Positions 51,742-62,000 of a stretch of DNA of 64,000 nucleotides are shown here, one piece after another; the stretch's first letter is position 1; every line of letters begins with the position of its first letter. This DNA comes from Alistipes sp. Zagget8. Its GTDB lineage: Bacteria > Bacteroidota > Bacteroidia > Bacteroidales > Rikenellaceae. The stretch spans positions 186,001 to 250,000 of the forward strand of contig MSHJ01000005.1 of NCBI GenBank assembly GCA_001941065.1, given 5' to 3'. The position numbers were made by a program, and so were the translations under genes. The notes under the pieces were generated by a model. It had not been told where the DNA came from. It ran no database searches and saw only the letters and a program-made list of their open reading frames with translations.

Positions 51742-51773
51742 ACAAACCCGAAAAAAGAACCGTTTAACAAAAT

Positions 51774-53363
51774 ATGAAATTGATCACCCGTTTTCTGTAC
51801 CTCCCGGCAGCCTGCATCGTGCTGCTGGCCTCCTGTGCCAAAGAGCAGACCGAGTCGTACGATAAATTCGAGGACCAGGCCCTCGAGGCGTATATGACGC
51901 AGAAGCACCCCGAATTGTTGGAAAATTTGCAGTCCGAGGGCGGCTATTACGTCGATGTGCTCGAGCCCGGCAAGGCCGATGCCAAACCCGTGAACGATAC
52001 GATCTGCTGGGTGAAATTCGATTTCTCGGGCCGCGACCTGAACGGCAACATCGCCCTCACACGCCGTGCCGGAGAGGCCAAACAGCTCAATACCTTTACC
52101 AAATATACCCATTACGTGCCGTATTACCGCTATTGCGGTACTGCGAACTCCGGCCTGATGGAAGGCACTTACCTGGCCATGCGCAATACGCTGTATCTGG
52201 GTAAGGATTACGCGGATAAAAAGGGACTCGATCAGGAATTTCTCCTGCGTGAGGGTACCAAGGTGCGTATCTATATGCCTTCGCGTGTCGTCGGCTCCGT
52301 CGGCGTGAGCGGTGACGGCGGTTACGAGGGGCAGTATTCGCTCAGCGCCAAGCGCCCCCTTATCATGGAGATGGAGGTCGTCGGCATCGATAAAAACCCG
52401 CTGGCGGCCGAAGGTTCGTTGGTCGACGCATTCGCCAAGGAGAACGGCGGGATGGTGATGTACACCAAGGACGGCGAAGACGGTACCGAAAAACGCCCGA
52501 CCGATCCCGAGGATGAAAAACATCCGTACAATCGTGATGATGTGCGGTGGGTAAGCGCCTGCGACACCGTGGCGCAGCTCTATGTCAATGTCAAGTATAA
52601 CCCTGCGAAAACGGACAAGGGAGACCAATTTACGTTCAATTTTACCGATGCCGAAAATAAAGTCGATAACAAGGCGTACAATGTCGGTTATGAACCTTAC
52701 AACATGGACGATATGTCCGCATTGGAGGTAAAGATTGCCGAAGCGCTGAAAGAACGTTTCCACGGCAAGGGCGACGACTACAAAGCCTATGAAGGTGTCG
52801 ATAAACTCAAATCGGACTCGGTCGGACTCGACGGTACGGCCAAAATCTGGTATATCGGCCGTTTCCTCGACGGTTTCATTTTCGACACGAATATCGACGA
52901 GGTGAAAGAGATTATCTACGGTGCGGGCAATTATACCGAGGGTTCGGCGAAATCCTACAAGCCGGAAGACGGCGGCGATCTTACGGCCTGGTACTATACG
53001 GTGCCCAACCTGCGGTACGGCCAGTGGGCGGCTTTTGTCACTACCTCGACCAACGCTTATGGTACGAATGGCAGGAGCGGAAGCTCGTCGTCGTCGGGCA
53101 ACGGTAACGGTTATTCGTCGAGCTACTACGATTACCTGAACTACCTGAATTATTCGCAGGATTATTACGGCAACAGCGGCTATTACGGCGGCTATTACGG
53201 CGATTACTACGGATACGGCGGTTACGGCGGCGGTTATTACGGCGGCTACGGCTACGATTACGGATCGACGGACGATACCTCGACCACGACGACCGTGACG
53301 ACGGAAATTCCCTCTTTCGCACCGCTGGTCTATCAGTTCTACATCGAGCCTGCGGAGGATTGA
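51774..53363 (+). CDS. Large FKBP-like lipoprotein with Tyr/Gly-rich tract
   Basis: The 529-residue lipoprotein (VLLASC, Cys20) contains two regions with FKBP-like strand patterns (residues 50-205: GGYYVDVLEPGKADAKPVND and KRPLIMEMEVVGID; and 260-425: DTVAQLYVNVKYNPAK). Between residues 430 and 505 it has a low-complexity stretch of Ser/Asn/Gly followed by dense Tyr and Gly (YYGGYYGDYYGYGGYGGGYY), then Thr-rich TTTTTVTTEIPS and a last strand. The Tyr/Gly tract sits inside the second domain, before its final strand. Function is unknown; it is cotranscribed with the preceding FKBP-like gene. Confidence 0.7.
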   Translation: MKLITRFLYLPAACIVLLASCAKEQTESYDKFEDQALEAYMTQKHPELLENLQSEGGYYVDVLEPGKADAKPVNDTICWVKFDFSGRDLNGNIALTRRAGEAKQLNTFTKYTHYVPYYRYCGTANSGLMEGTYLAMRNTLYLGKDYADKKGLDQEFLLREGTKVRIYMPSRVVGSVGVSGDGGYEGQYSLSAKRPLIMEMEVVGIDKNPLAAEGSLVDAFAKENGGMVMYTKDGEDGTEKRPTDPEDEKHPYNRDDVRWVSACDTVAQLYVNVKYNPAKTDKGDQFTFNFTDAENKVDNKAYNVGYEPYNMDDMSALEVKIAEALKERFHGKGDDYKAYEGVDKLKSDSVGLDGTAKIWYIGRFLDGFIFDTNIDEVKEIIYGAGNYTEGSAKSYKPEDGGDLTAWYYTVPNLRYGQWAAFVTTSTNAYGTNGRSGSSSSSGNGNGYSSSYYDYLNYLNYSQDYYGNSGYYGGYYGDYYGYGGYGGGYYGGYGYDYGSTDDTSTTTTVTTEIPSFAPLVYQFYIEPAED

Positions 53364-53393
53364 TCCGCGTGTGGCACAACGGTTTCAAATTAC

Positions 53394-53424
53394 GGAAAAC
53401 CCTGCTTCGGCGGGGTTTTTCTTT
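53394..53424 (+). terminator. Terminator after the Tyr/Gly-rich lipoprotein gene
   Basis: AAAACCC-TGC-TTCG-GC-GGGGTTTTT forms a stem with a stable TTCG loop and T-run. Confidence 0.7.
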
Positions 53425-53489
53425 TGCCTCGGAGGGTGTTTCGTTCTTTTTAGCGCATGTTTCATTTTAATTGCACTTTTTCAGGCAGA

Positions 53490-53523
53490 AATTTTGCAAT
53501 TACGCAAAATTGTACTAACTTAG
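53490..53523 (+). promoter_or_regulatory. Promoter with palindromic operator for the small HTH gene
   Basis: AATTTTGC-N6-GCAAAATT (53490-53511) is a perfect 8-bp palindrome. Its TTTG (53493-53496) is spaced 19 bases from TAACTTAG (53516-53523), one base off the -7 consensus. The operator therefore covers the -33 box. Confidence 0.65.
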
Positions 53524-53557
53524 TTGTGCAGAATTATCAACCAAAAAATCAAGGGAT

Positions 53558-53794
53558 ATGATTATCACATTTAACGAGTTGCGACGTATCAAGGACCGGC
53601 TGCCCAGCGGCAGCTCGCAACGCATTGCAGATGAATTGGGAATCGATGTAGACACAGTCCGGAATTATTTCGGAGGCAAGCACGAGGCAAAAGAGTGCGT
53701 CGGCGTGCATTTCGAAGCGGGTCCGGACGGGGGCGTCGTCACATTGGACGACACGACGATTCTCGACGTTGCAATGCGTATCCTGAGCGAGTAG
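53558..53794 (+). CDS. Small DNA-binding protein with helix-turn-helix
   Basis: The 78-residue protein has an N-terminal helix-turn-helix (ELRRIKDRLPSGSSQRIADE, LGIDVDTVRNYFGGKH) and a short beta/alpha tail with an acidic end. Similar small proteins are widespread in Bacteroidetes without an assigned role. The palindrome over its promoter suggests it controls itself. A strong terminator follows at 53833-53861. Confidence 0.75.
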   Translation: MIITFNELRRIKDRLPSGSSQRIADELGIDVDTVRNYFGGKHEAKECVGVHFEAGPDGGVVTLDDTTILDVAMRILSE

Positions 53795-53832
53795 TAAGTT
53801 ATAGCGATTTTGTCCGGCATCCGCCGGGGAAG

Positions 53833-53861
53833 GGCCTGCATCGAGCAGGCCCTTTTTATTT
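53833..53861 (+). terminator. Terminator of the small HTH gene
   Basis: GGGCCTGC-ATCGA-GCAGGCCC followed by TTTTTATTTTT. Confidence 0.85.
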
Positions 53862-53905
53862 TTGATTCTCGCGGGCATCTTTCGCCCTGCCTTGTCCGAG
53901 CCGAA

Positions 53906-54096
53906 CGGGAAATACATTTGTATATCCCGCCCGGCTAAGAGCCGGGATTTAAGGGCTGCGGTAGGCTTTTGCATATCGGAATCCGCTCCCCGCCTCGATC
54001 CATTTTAAAAACCGCTTTTTAAGCGGATGGAACGCAGAACCGGATGGAGAGCGTTGCGGCAGACCCTCGCACCCTAAAGCCCGGCTCTTAGCCGGG
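53906..54096. repeat. Inverted-repeat (MITE- or REP-like) element upstream of dnaK
   Basis: CCCGGCTAAGAGCCGGG (53930-53946) and its exact reverse complement CCCGGCTCTTAGCCGGG (54080-54096) bound a 167-base segment. The flanking ATTTAAGGG and CCCTAAAG extend the inverted match, and an internal hairpin CCGCTT-TTT-AAGCGG lies near the centre. Immediately left is another palindrome with 11-bp arms and one mismatch, CGGGAAATACA-TT-TGTATATCCCG (53906-53929). No coding capacity is seen. Confidence 0.7.
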
Positions 54097-54282
54097 TGAC
54101 AAAATGCCGTGCAGGGACTCGGCGCATGGCATTCTTTCTGCCAATGGGCTGACAATTTGGCAGGGATTGCCGATTGGTACGACCTTTGTTCAAATTCCGG
54201 GCGTAACCCGCGGCCGGAGTCGGAAAGGCAGGACCGGGATACGAAACGGAAATGAATAACAATTAAAACATATTTAACGATT
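54097..54282 (+). promoter_or_regulatory. dnaK upstream region
   Basis: No gene is present. An inverted repeat CTGCCAA-N12-TTGGCAG (54139-54164) lies 119 bases before the dnaK start and could be a heat-shock operator; it is not the CIRCE sequence. No exact TAnnTTTG was found. Confidence 0.4.
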
Positions 54283-56211
<1,929 letters not shown>

Positions 56212-56246
56212 AACCTCCGGGGAGAACCCCCGCCAATCATAACGCG

Positions 56247-56285
56247 AAGAGCGCGGTTCCGGAAACGGTGCCGCGCTCTTTTTTT
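56247..56285 (+). terminator. dnaK terminator
   Basis: AAGAGCGCGG and CCGCGCTCTT pair perfectly and are followed by a run of T. Confidence 0.85.
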
Positions 56286-56291
56286 GCCCGT

Positions 56292-56323
56292 TTTTGCCCG
56301 GGACGTAAAATTTGCTATCTTCG
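56292..56323 (+). promoter_or_regulatory. Promoter of the SMR transporter gene
   Basis: TTTG (56293-56296), 19 bases and TATCTTCG (56316-56323), one base off consensus. The implied leader is short (about 15 bases), leaving no room for a guanidine riboswitch. Confidence 0.55.
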
Positions 56324-56343
56324 CCAACAAAAAACGGTTTCCG

Positions 56344-56664
56344 ATGGCTTGGTTATACCTGATTCTGGCGGGACTTTTCGAGATGGGGTGGCCGCTGGGT
56401 TTCAAACTGGCGAACCTCAATCCGCGCTATCATCTCCTTTTTCTGGCTCTGGCTGTCGTTTCGATGGGCGTGAGCGGCTGGCTGCTGTACATCGCTCAGA
56501 AGACGATCCCGATGGGCACGGCCTACATGATCTGGACGGGCATCGGAGGCATGGGGACCGTGATTCTCGGCATCGTCTTTTTCCACGACGCCGTGACTTT
56601 CTGGCGGATGTTCTTTCTCTCGCTGGTTTTCATCGGCATCGTCGGCCTGAAAATGGTTCACTAA
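56344..56664 (+). CDS. Small multidrug resistance family protein (SugE/Gdx-like)
   Basis: The 106-residue protein has four helices. The first carries the SMR glutamate (LAGLFEMGWPLGFKLANL). The third has the SugE/Gdx-type block MGTAYMIWTGIGGMGTVILG and the fourth ends GIVGLKM. Gdx proteins export guanidinium; EmrE-type members export quaternary drugs. The tryptophan-proline after the glutamate favours the SugE/Gdx branch, but no guanidine riboswitch is present. Its stop overlaps the stop of the convergent EamA gene by four bases, with no terminator between. Confidence 0.82.
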   Translation: MAWLYLILAGLFEMGWPLGFKLANLNPRYHLLFLALAVVSMGVSGWLLYIAQKTIPMGTAYMIWTGIGGMGTVILGIVFFHDAVTFWRMFFLSLVFIGIVGLKMVH

Positions 56665-57545
56665 GCCGCCGGTCGTTCCGCCCGGTACATACCGTAGAGG
56701 ATCACAGCCGCCCCGATCAGCGCCGCGGGTGTGATGCGCTCGCCGATGCAGAGCGCCGCCGTGACGATCGTCACCAGCGGGTTGATGTAGATGTAGTTGG
56801 TCGTGCGCACGGCTCCCAGACGGTGCATCGCGGCGTTCCAGAGCAGGTAGCAGAGCATCGAGGCGACTACTCCCAGAAACAGCAGGTTGCCCCACACCAC
56901 GGGACGCGCGAGCACCTCCCATTCCACGGCGAAAGGCCGGACGGCAAAGACCGGGAGTATCGTCACGAGGCCGTAGAAAAAGACCTTCCGGGTGATGAAG
57001 ATGGCGGGGTAGCGTCCTCCGATGCGCTTGATGACCAGCGAATAGACCATCCATAGCAGCGCCGCCGACAGCGCCAGTAGATCGCCCCTCGGCGAGAGGT
57101 GCAGCACGAAATGGCCGTTGAGGACCACGAGCACCATCCCCGCGAAAGCCAGCGCCGATCCGGCGATCTGCCGCCGGGACATCCTCTCGCCGCGGTAGAC
57201 GAGACTCATCACCACGGCGGTCCATACGGGGGCCGTGCAGACGATCAGCGACACGTTCGAGGCCGGAGCGTACTCCAGGGCGATGTTCTCGGTGAGGAAA
57301 TAGAGCGACCCGCCGCTCAGTCCGGCTGCCGCGAGCAGCAGTTCGTCGCGCAGGTTCTCGGCCCACAGGCGTTTGCGGGCAAGCGGCCAGATGCAGGCAT
57401 AGGCCAGCGCGAAGCGCAGGAAGAATATCTCTGCCGGGGTCAGCGAGTTTGCTATCAGCACTTTGGTCGAGACGAACGTCGCGCCCCACACGGCTACGGT
57501 GAACAGTGCCGCGAGGTGGTATTTGTATTCCGGGTATTTTGCCAT
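56661..57545 (-). CDS. EamA/DMT-family transporter
   Basis: The 294-residue protein has about ten helices in two EamA repeats: one starts YHLAALFTVAVWGATFVSTK, the other GDLLALSAALLWMVYSLVIK. The second ends with NYIYINPLVTIVTAALCIGE, the typical final block. Such proteins export amino acids or metabolites; no specific substrate can be read. The gene converges with the SMR gene and overlaps it at the stop codons. Confidence 0.9.
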   Translation of the reverse strand: MAKYPEYKYHLAALFTVAVWGATFVSTKVLIANSLTPAEIFFLRFALAYACIWPLARKRLWAENLRDELLLAAAGLSGGSLYFLTENIALEYAPASNVSLIVCTAPVWTAVVMSLVYRGERMSRRQIAGSALAFAGMVLVVLNGHFVLHLSPRGDLLALSAALLWMVYSLVIKRIGGRYPAIFITRKVFFYGLVTILPVFAVRPFAVEWEVLARPVVWGNLLFLGVVASMLCYLLWNAAMHRLGAVRTTNYIYINPLVTIVTAALCIGERITPAALIGAAVILYGMYRAERPAA

Positions 57546-57832
57546 GCAGGGTCAAAAATACGCATTTTTTGCCGTTTGGTTCCAATTTCCTGCCGCCGAA
57601 TCCGAGTCACCCTTTTTTAGGGGAGATTCAGAGGGATTGCCGATGCTGAATCCGGCGGCTCGAAGACGCCGTAATGCGGGTCCGGCGGGACCTTCCGGAC
57701 GATATTTTTGCATATTATGGCCAATTTCCTGCCGCCGAAGCCGCGTTATTTAATTCTTTTTTCCTATCTTTGCGTGCTATTATGCGTAATGACAAGAAAT
57801 ACAACAAATAATAACAACTATTTTTCATCCAA
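57546..57832. promoter_or_regulatory. Intergenic region with 19-bp direct repeats and secDF promoter
   Basis: No gene is seen in these 287 bases. CCAATTTCCTGCCGCCGAA occurs twice (57582-57600 and 57721-57739). A GC-rich stretch between them has partial inverted repeats around CCGCCGAATCC / GAATCCGGCGG. TATCTTTG (57765-57772) is the likely secDF -7 box, giving a leader of about 55 bases. Confidence 0.55.
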
Positions 57833-60800
57833 ATGCAAAGTAAAGGTTTCATTAAACTCATCGCGGTCCTGCTGGCCCTCGCGTGTGTTTACCAGCTCTC
57901 GTTTACGTTCAAAACGCGTGGCGTAGAGAAGAAGGCGGCTGCGTATGCCGCGCAGTTCCCCCTCGACCAGCAGGCCGAGGCCGAGCAGCATTACCTCGAT
58001 TCGGTGCAGAACCTGTCGGTTTACAACCTGGGCTTCCGTAAGTTCACTTACAAGGAGTGCAAGGAGAAGGAGCTGAACCTGGGTCTCGACCTCAAGGGCG
58101 GTATGAACGTCATGTTGGAGGTGCAGGTCGAGGATGTCATCAAGGCGCTCGCCGGTGACAGCCAGAACGACCCCGCCTTCGTGCAGGCCATCGCCGAGGC
58201 GAACGAGGCGCTGAAGCAGGGTACCTCGAGCGATTATATCGGCGATTTCGCCAAGGCTTATGCGCGTCTTTCGAACGGTCGTCCCATCGCGGAGATTTTC
58301 GTGAGCCCCGACCGGAAGGACATCACGCTGGAGAGTTCGAACGCCGATGTCGAAAAGATTCTGAACAAGGAGACCGAAGCCGCCATCGGCGCGTCGTTCA
58401 ACGTCCTGCGCAGCCGTATCGACCGCTTCGGCGTTACGCAGCCCAACATCGTGCGCCTGCCCAACTCGCACCGCATTCTGGTCGAGCTTCCGGGTGTGAA
58501 GGAGCCGCAGCGCGTCCGCGACCTGCTGCAGGGTACCGCTTCGCTGGAGTTCTGGACCACTTACGATGCCAACGAGGTGCTGCCGACGCTGGTCGCTGCC
58601 GACAAACTCATCAAGGCCGAACTGGCCCAGGCCCCCGTTTCGACGGAGCCTGAGACGGCATCCGCCGAGGCCGCTGCCGTTGCCGAGACGCCTGCCGCCG
58701 AGGCCGGAAGCCTGATCGCCGAGGTCGGCGCCGCCGATTCGACCGCCACGGCCGAGACCGCTGCCCATACGGGCCGCTACGACCGTGCGCAGAACCCGCT
58801 CTTTGCCATTCTCGATCCCGGTTTCGCCGGAGGTGCCGCCATCGGCGCCGCCTACAAGGCCGATATGGCTGCCGTGAACGAATACCTCGCCCAGCCCGCC
58901 GTGCGTGAGCTGTTCCCCGCCGACATCCTGTTCAAATGGGGCGTCAAGGGCGACGACAAGATCGACGGCCGCTTCTACCTCTACGCCATCCGGGTTTCGA
59001 CGCCCGACGGCAAGGCTCCGCTCGACGGTTCGGTCGTTACGGAGGCCACCGGACAGTACGCCCAGCGCGGCGCTACGGCCGAGGTTTCGATGACCATGAA
59101 TGCCGAGGGTACCTCCGAGTGGGCCCGCATGACGGGCGAGAACATCGGCAAATGCATCGCCATCGTTCTCGACGGTTACGTTTATTCGGCTCCCCGCGTC
59201 AACTCGAAGATCGACAAGGGCCAGTCGCAGATCACCGGTGATTTCACCATGCAGGAGGCCACCGACCTTGCCAACGTGCTCAACTCGGGTAAGGTTCCCG
59301 CTCCCGCCAAAATCATCCAGGAGGCCGTCGTAGGTCCTTCGCTGGGTCAGGAGTCGATTAACGCCGGTATGATTTCGTTCGTGCTGGCCTTCATCCTCGT
59401 GCTGCTCTACATGGGCCTGTTCTACAAGACCGCGGGCTGGATGTCCGACATCGCGCTGCTTACCAACGTCTTCCTGCTGATGGGCGTGCTCGTCTCGTTC
59501 GGCGCCGTGCTGACCCTTCCGGGTATCGCGGGTATCGTGCTGACGATGGGTATGGCCGTCGATGCGAACGTCATCATCTACGAACGTATCAAGGAGGAGC
59601 TTCGCGGCGGCAAGGGTCTTTCGCTGGCCATCAAGGACGGTTTCTCGAAAGCCTATTCGGCCATCATCGACGGTAACCTGACGACGATCATCACGGGTAT
59701 CGTGCTGTTCATCTTCGGTAACGGTCCCGTTCAGGGCTTCGCCACGACCCTTATCATCGGTATCATCACGTCGTTCTTCTGCGCCATCTTCATCACGCGC
59801 CTGCTGATCGAGTGGATCGTCTCCAAGTGGGGCAACATCTCCTTCTCGCGCAAGTGGTCGGAGAATTTCCTCAATAACACGCGCATCGATTTCATCCGCC
59901 TGCGCAAGATCTCCTATTCGGTCGTCGGCATCCTGATGGTCCTGTCGTGCATCTCGTTCTTCGCCCGCGGTCTGAACCTCGGCGCCGAGTTTACGGGCGG
60001 CCGTGCCTACGTCGTGCGCTTCGACAAGCCGGTTTCGGCCGAAGAGGTTCGCCAGAGCGTCGAGACGGCTTTCGCGCAGTTCGCCGATGCCGACGCTTCG
60101 TCGATCAGCTCCGAGGTGAAGCAGTACGGCAAGGAAAACCAGATGCGTATCGTGACGCAGTACCGTTATTTCGATACGTCGGACGAGGCTACGTCGGAGG
60201 TCGAGAAGATCATCTACGACGCGCTGAAGCCGCTGTATTCCTATGACATCACCTTCGAACAGTTCCGCAATACGCAGACCGACGCCAACGGTATCCTGAC
60301 GGCCGACAAGATCGGTCCCTCGATCGCCAAGGACATGACCTGGAACGCCATCTATTCGGTGCTGTTCTCGCTCATCGCCATCGGTCTCTACATCACCTTC
60401 CGCTTCAAGCGCTGGCAGTGGGCTACGGGTGCCACGGCGGCCCTGGCCTTCAACGCCCTGTTCATCATCGGTATCTTCTCGATGTTCTACGGACTGCTGC
60501 CGTTCAACCTCGAGGTGAACCAGGCGTTCATCGCGGCGATTCTGACGATTATCGGTTACGCCATCAACGACACCGTGGTGGTCTTCGACCGAATCCGCGA
60601 GTACTTGGGTCTCTATCCCAAGCGCAACCTGAAGGAGAACGTGAACAACGCCATCAACTCGACGCTGTCGCGTACGATCAATACCTCGGGTACGACGCTC
60701 GTGACGCTGCTGGCTATCTTCTTCTTCGGCGGCGAGACGATCCGCGGTTTCATCTTCGCGCTGATCATCGGCGTGGTCGTAGGTACGGCTGCCACGATCT

Positions 60801-60865
60801 TCATCGCAACGCCGCTCGCTTACGACCTGATGACCAAGCGTGCCAAGGTCGACGCCGAGAAATAA
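57833..60865 (+). CDS. secDF: Fused protein translocase subunit SecDF
   Basis: The 1010-residue protein joins SecD and SecF. The SecD half has an N-terminal helix, the periplasmic P1 region starting LNLGLDLKGGMNVMLEVQVE, the RIDRFGVTQPNIVRLPNSHR block, and helices with VLTMGMAVDANVIIYERIKE. The SecF half starts near residue 680 (NTRIDFIRLRKISYSVVGIL) with LGAEFTGGRAYVVRFDKP and ends with AINDTVVVFDRIRE and TLVTLLAIFFFGGETIRGF. SecDF uses the proton gradient to help export. A long Ala/Glu-rich insertion (about residues 262-315) interrupts the SecD periplasmic part. Fusion is normal for Bacteroidetes. Confidence 0.97.
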   Translation: MQSKGFIKLIAVLLALACVYQLSFTFKTRGVEKKAAAYAAQFPLDQQAEAEQHYLDSVQNLSVYNLGFRKFTYKECKEKELNLGLDLKGGMNVMLEVQVEDVIKALAGDSQNDPAFVQAIAEANEALKQGTSSDYIGDFAKAYARLSNGRPIAEIFVSPDRKDITLESSNADVEKILNKETEAAIGASFNVLRSRIDRFGVTQPNIVRLPNSHRILVELPGVKEPQRVRDLLQGTASLEFWTTYDANEVLPTLVAADKLIKAELAQAPVSTEPETASAEAAAVAETPAAEAGSLIAEVGAADSTATAETAAHTGRYDRAQNPLFAILDPGFAGGAAIGAAYKADMAAVNEYLAQPAVRELFPADILFKWGVKGDDKIDGRFYLYAIRVSTPDGKAPLDGSVVTEATGQYAQRGATAEVSMTMNAEGTSEWARMTGENIGKCIAIVLDGYVYSAPRVNSKIDKGQSQITGDFTMQEATDLANVLNSGKVPAPAKIIQEAVVGPSLGQESINAGMISFVLAFILVLLYMGLFYKTAGWMSDIALLTNVFLLMGVLVSFGAVLTLPGIAGIVLTMGMAVDANVIIYERIKEELRGGKGLSLAIKDGFSKAYSAIIDGNLTTIITGIVLFIFGNGPVQGFATTLIIGIITSFFCAIFITRLLIEWIVSKWGNISFSRKWSENFLNNTRIDFIRLRKISYSVVGILMVLSCISFFARGLNLGAEFTGGRAYVVRFDKPVSAEEVRQSVETAFAQFADADASSISSEVKQYGKENQMRIVTQYRYFDTSDEATSEVEKIIYDALKPLYSYDITFEQFRNTQTDANGILTADKIGPSIAKDMTWNAIYSVLFSLIAIGLYITFRFKRWQWATGATAALAFNALFIIGIFSMFYGLLPFNLEVNQAFIAAILTIIGYAINDTVVVFDRIREYLGLYPKRNLKENVNNAINSTLSRTINTSGTTLVTLLAIFFFGGETIRGFIFALIIGVVVGTAATIFIATPLAYDLMTKRAKVDAEK

Positions 60866-60886
60866 TCCGCAACGGAAATTTATTCG

Positions 60887-60923
60887 AAAAGGACCGCCCG
60901 TATCCCGGGCGGTCCTTTTTTTG
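60887..60923 (+). terminator. secDF terminator
   Basis: AAAAGGACCGCCCG and CGGGCGGTCCTTTT form a long stem followed by T-run. Confidence 0.88.
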
Positions 60924-60961
60924 CACGCTGTCGGTAACGGCTCCGGCAATGTCCAAATAAA

Positions 60962-60993
60962 TTTGGCATTGCGGGCGGCTTGTATTATCTTTG
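60962..60993 (+). promoter_or_regulatory. Promoter of the ybbR-coaE-folP operon
   Basis: TTTG (60962-60965), 20 bases and TATCTTTG (60986-60993) match the consensus exactly. The start codon is 22 bases downstream. Confidence 0.8.
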
Positions 60994-61014
60994 CGTAGAG
61001 AATCTATCCGCACT

Positions 61015-61410
61015 ATGGAAAATTTGCTGAAATGGATGCACCGCTACGTGTCGCCGGTTTTTCTGGCGCTTCTGGTCGCGTCGTTCATCCTGTGGTATAT
61101 CGCCAAGCTGAGCTATACCTACACCGCTGAACAGACCGTCAGGGTGAGCGTCGACGGACAGCCTTTCGAGGTTTCGTGCGTGGTCGAGGGAGTCGGCACG
61201 AACCTCTTCGGCTACCGGGTCTACATGAACAAGTCGCTGCGCATCCCGCTTTCGGAACTCAAGACGAAGCGTTCGCACGAGGAGGGCCACGAGGGCAAAC
61301 TCATCATCGACCCTCAGTCGCTCCAGAACGCCCTTGCACCGCGCTTCAGCGACATCAAGATCATCTCCGTCGGGGATATTCCCGAAATCGACGTTCCCGA
61401 AAAACCATGA
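61015..61410 (+). CDS. YbbR-like membrane protein
   Basis: The 131-residue protein has one N-terminal helix (YVSPVFLALLVASFILWYIA) and an extracytoplasmic YbbR-like beta domain (VRVSVDGQPFEVSCVVEGVG). It is shorter than multi-repeat YbbR proteins, with a single repeat. YbbR-family proteins often accompany and modulate CdaA; here cdaA is about 12 kb away, but the family link may still hold. Its stop overlaps the coaE start, so the two are coupled. Confidence 0.72.
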   Translation: MENLLKWMHRYVSPVFLALLVASFILWYIAKLSYTYTAEQTVRVSVDGQPFEVSCVVEGVGTNLFGYRVYMNKSLRIPLSELKTKRSHEEGHEGKLIIDPQSLQNALAPRFSDIKIISVGDIPEIDVPEKP

Positions 61411-62000
61411 TGAAGGTCGGAATCACGGGAGGCATCGGCAGCGGCAAGAGTACGGTTTGCCGCCTTTTCGCGCAGCGGGGCGTCGCGGTCTACGACTCCG
61501 ACGCCGCGGCCAAACGGCTGATGACCGAAAACCCCGAACTCCGGGCGGGCATCGCGGTCCGTTTCGGCGCCGAAGCCTATGCCGGCGGCGCCTTGAACCG
61601 CTCCTACCTCGCCGCGAAGGTTTTCTCCGACCCGGAGGCCCTCGCCGACCTGAATGCGCTGGTCCATCCGGTCGTCATGGCCGATTTCGCCGCGTGGGCC
61701 GAACGGCAGGCGGGCAGCTATGTGATTCTCGAAAGCGCCATTCTTTTCGAAGCGGGGCTGGAGGATTCGGTCGACCGCACCGTTGCCGTCCTCGCCCCGT
61801 CGGAACTGCGTGTCGAGCGCACCTGCCGCCGCGACGGCTGCAATCCCGCGGAGGTCCGCCGCCGTATCGCCGCGCAGGCCGACGACGATATGCTGCGCGA
61901 GAAGGCTGATTATACCCTTGTCAATATCCTCGAAACCGATCTCGAACCCTCCGTTGCGGAGTTGGACCGCATTTTTACCCATGAAGCCGCTGCAAATTGA
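61407..62000 (+). CDS. coaE: Dephospho-CoA kinase
   Basis: The 197-residue protein has the P-loop GITGGIGSGKSTVCRLFAQR at the start and the CoaE landmarks VAVYDSDAAAKRLM, LVHPVVMADFAAW and ILESAILFEAGL. It phosphorylates dephospho-CoA in the last step of coenzyme A synthesis. The start is the ATG at 61407, overlapping the ybbR stop (ATGA); the second ATG at 61410 is possible. Its end overlaps folP by 20 bases. Confidence 0.95.
   Translation: MMKVGITGGIGSGKSTVCRLFAQRGVAVYDSDAAAKRLMTENPELRAGIAVRFGAEAYAGGALNRSYLAAKVFSDPEALADLNALVHPVVMADFAAWAERQAGSYVILESAILFEAGLEDSVDRTVAVLAPSELRVERTCRRDGCNPAEVRRRIAAQADDDMLREKADYTLVNILETDLEPSVAELDRIFTHEAAAN

Noticed and set aside
54155..54172. Possible sigma-54 promoter (TTGGCAGGGATTGCC) before dnaK
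   Set aside because: The GG and GC doublets are 10 bases apart by first base rather than the required 12, so it does not fit the -24/-12 consensus.
56212..56343. Guanidine riboswitch before the SugE/Gdx-like gene
   Set aside because: The gap is filled by the dnaK terminator and a promoter whose leader is too short to hold a riboswitch.
57818..60949. 1043-codon minus-strand ORF opposite secDF
   Set aside because: Antisense shadow; Asp/Arg/Gly/Leu-rich with no domain, whereas the plus strand is a standard SecDF.
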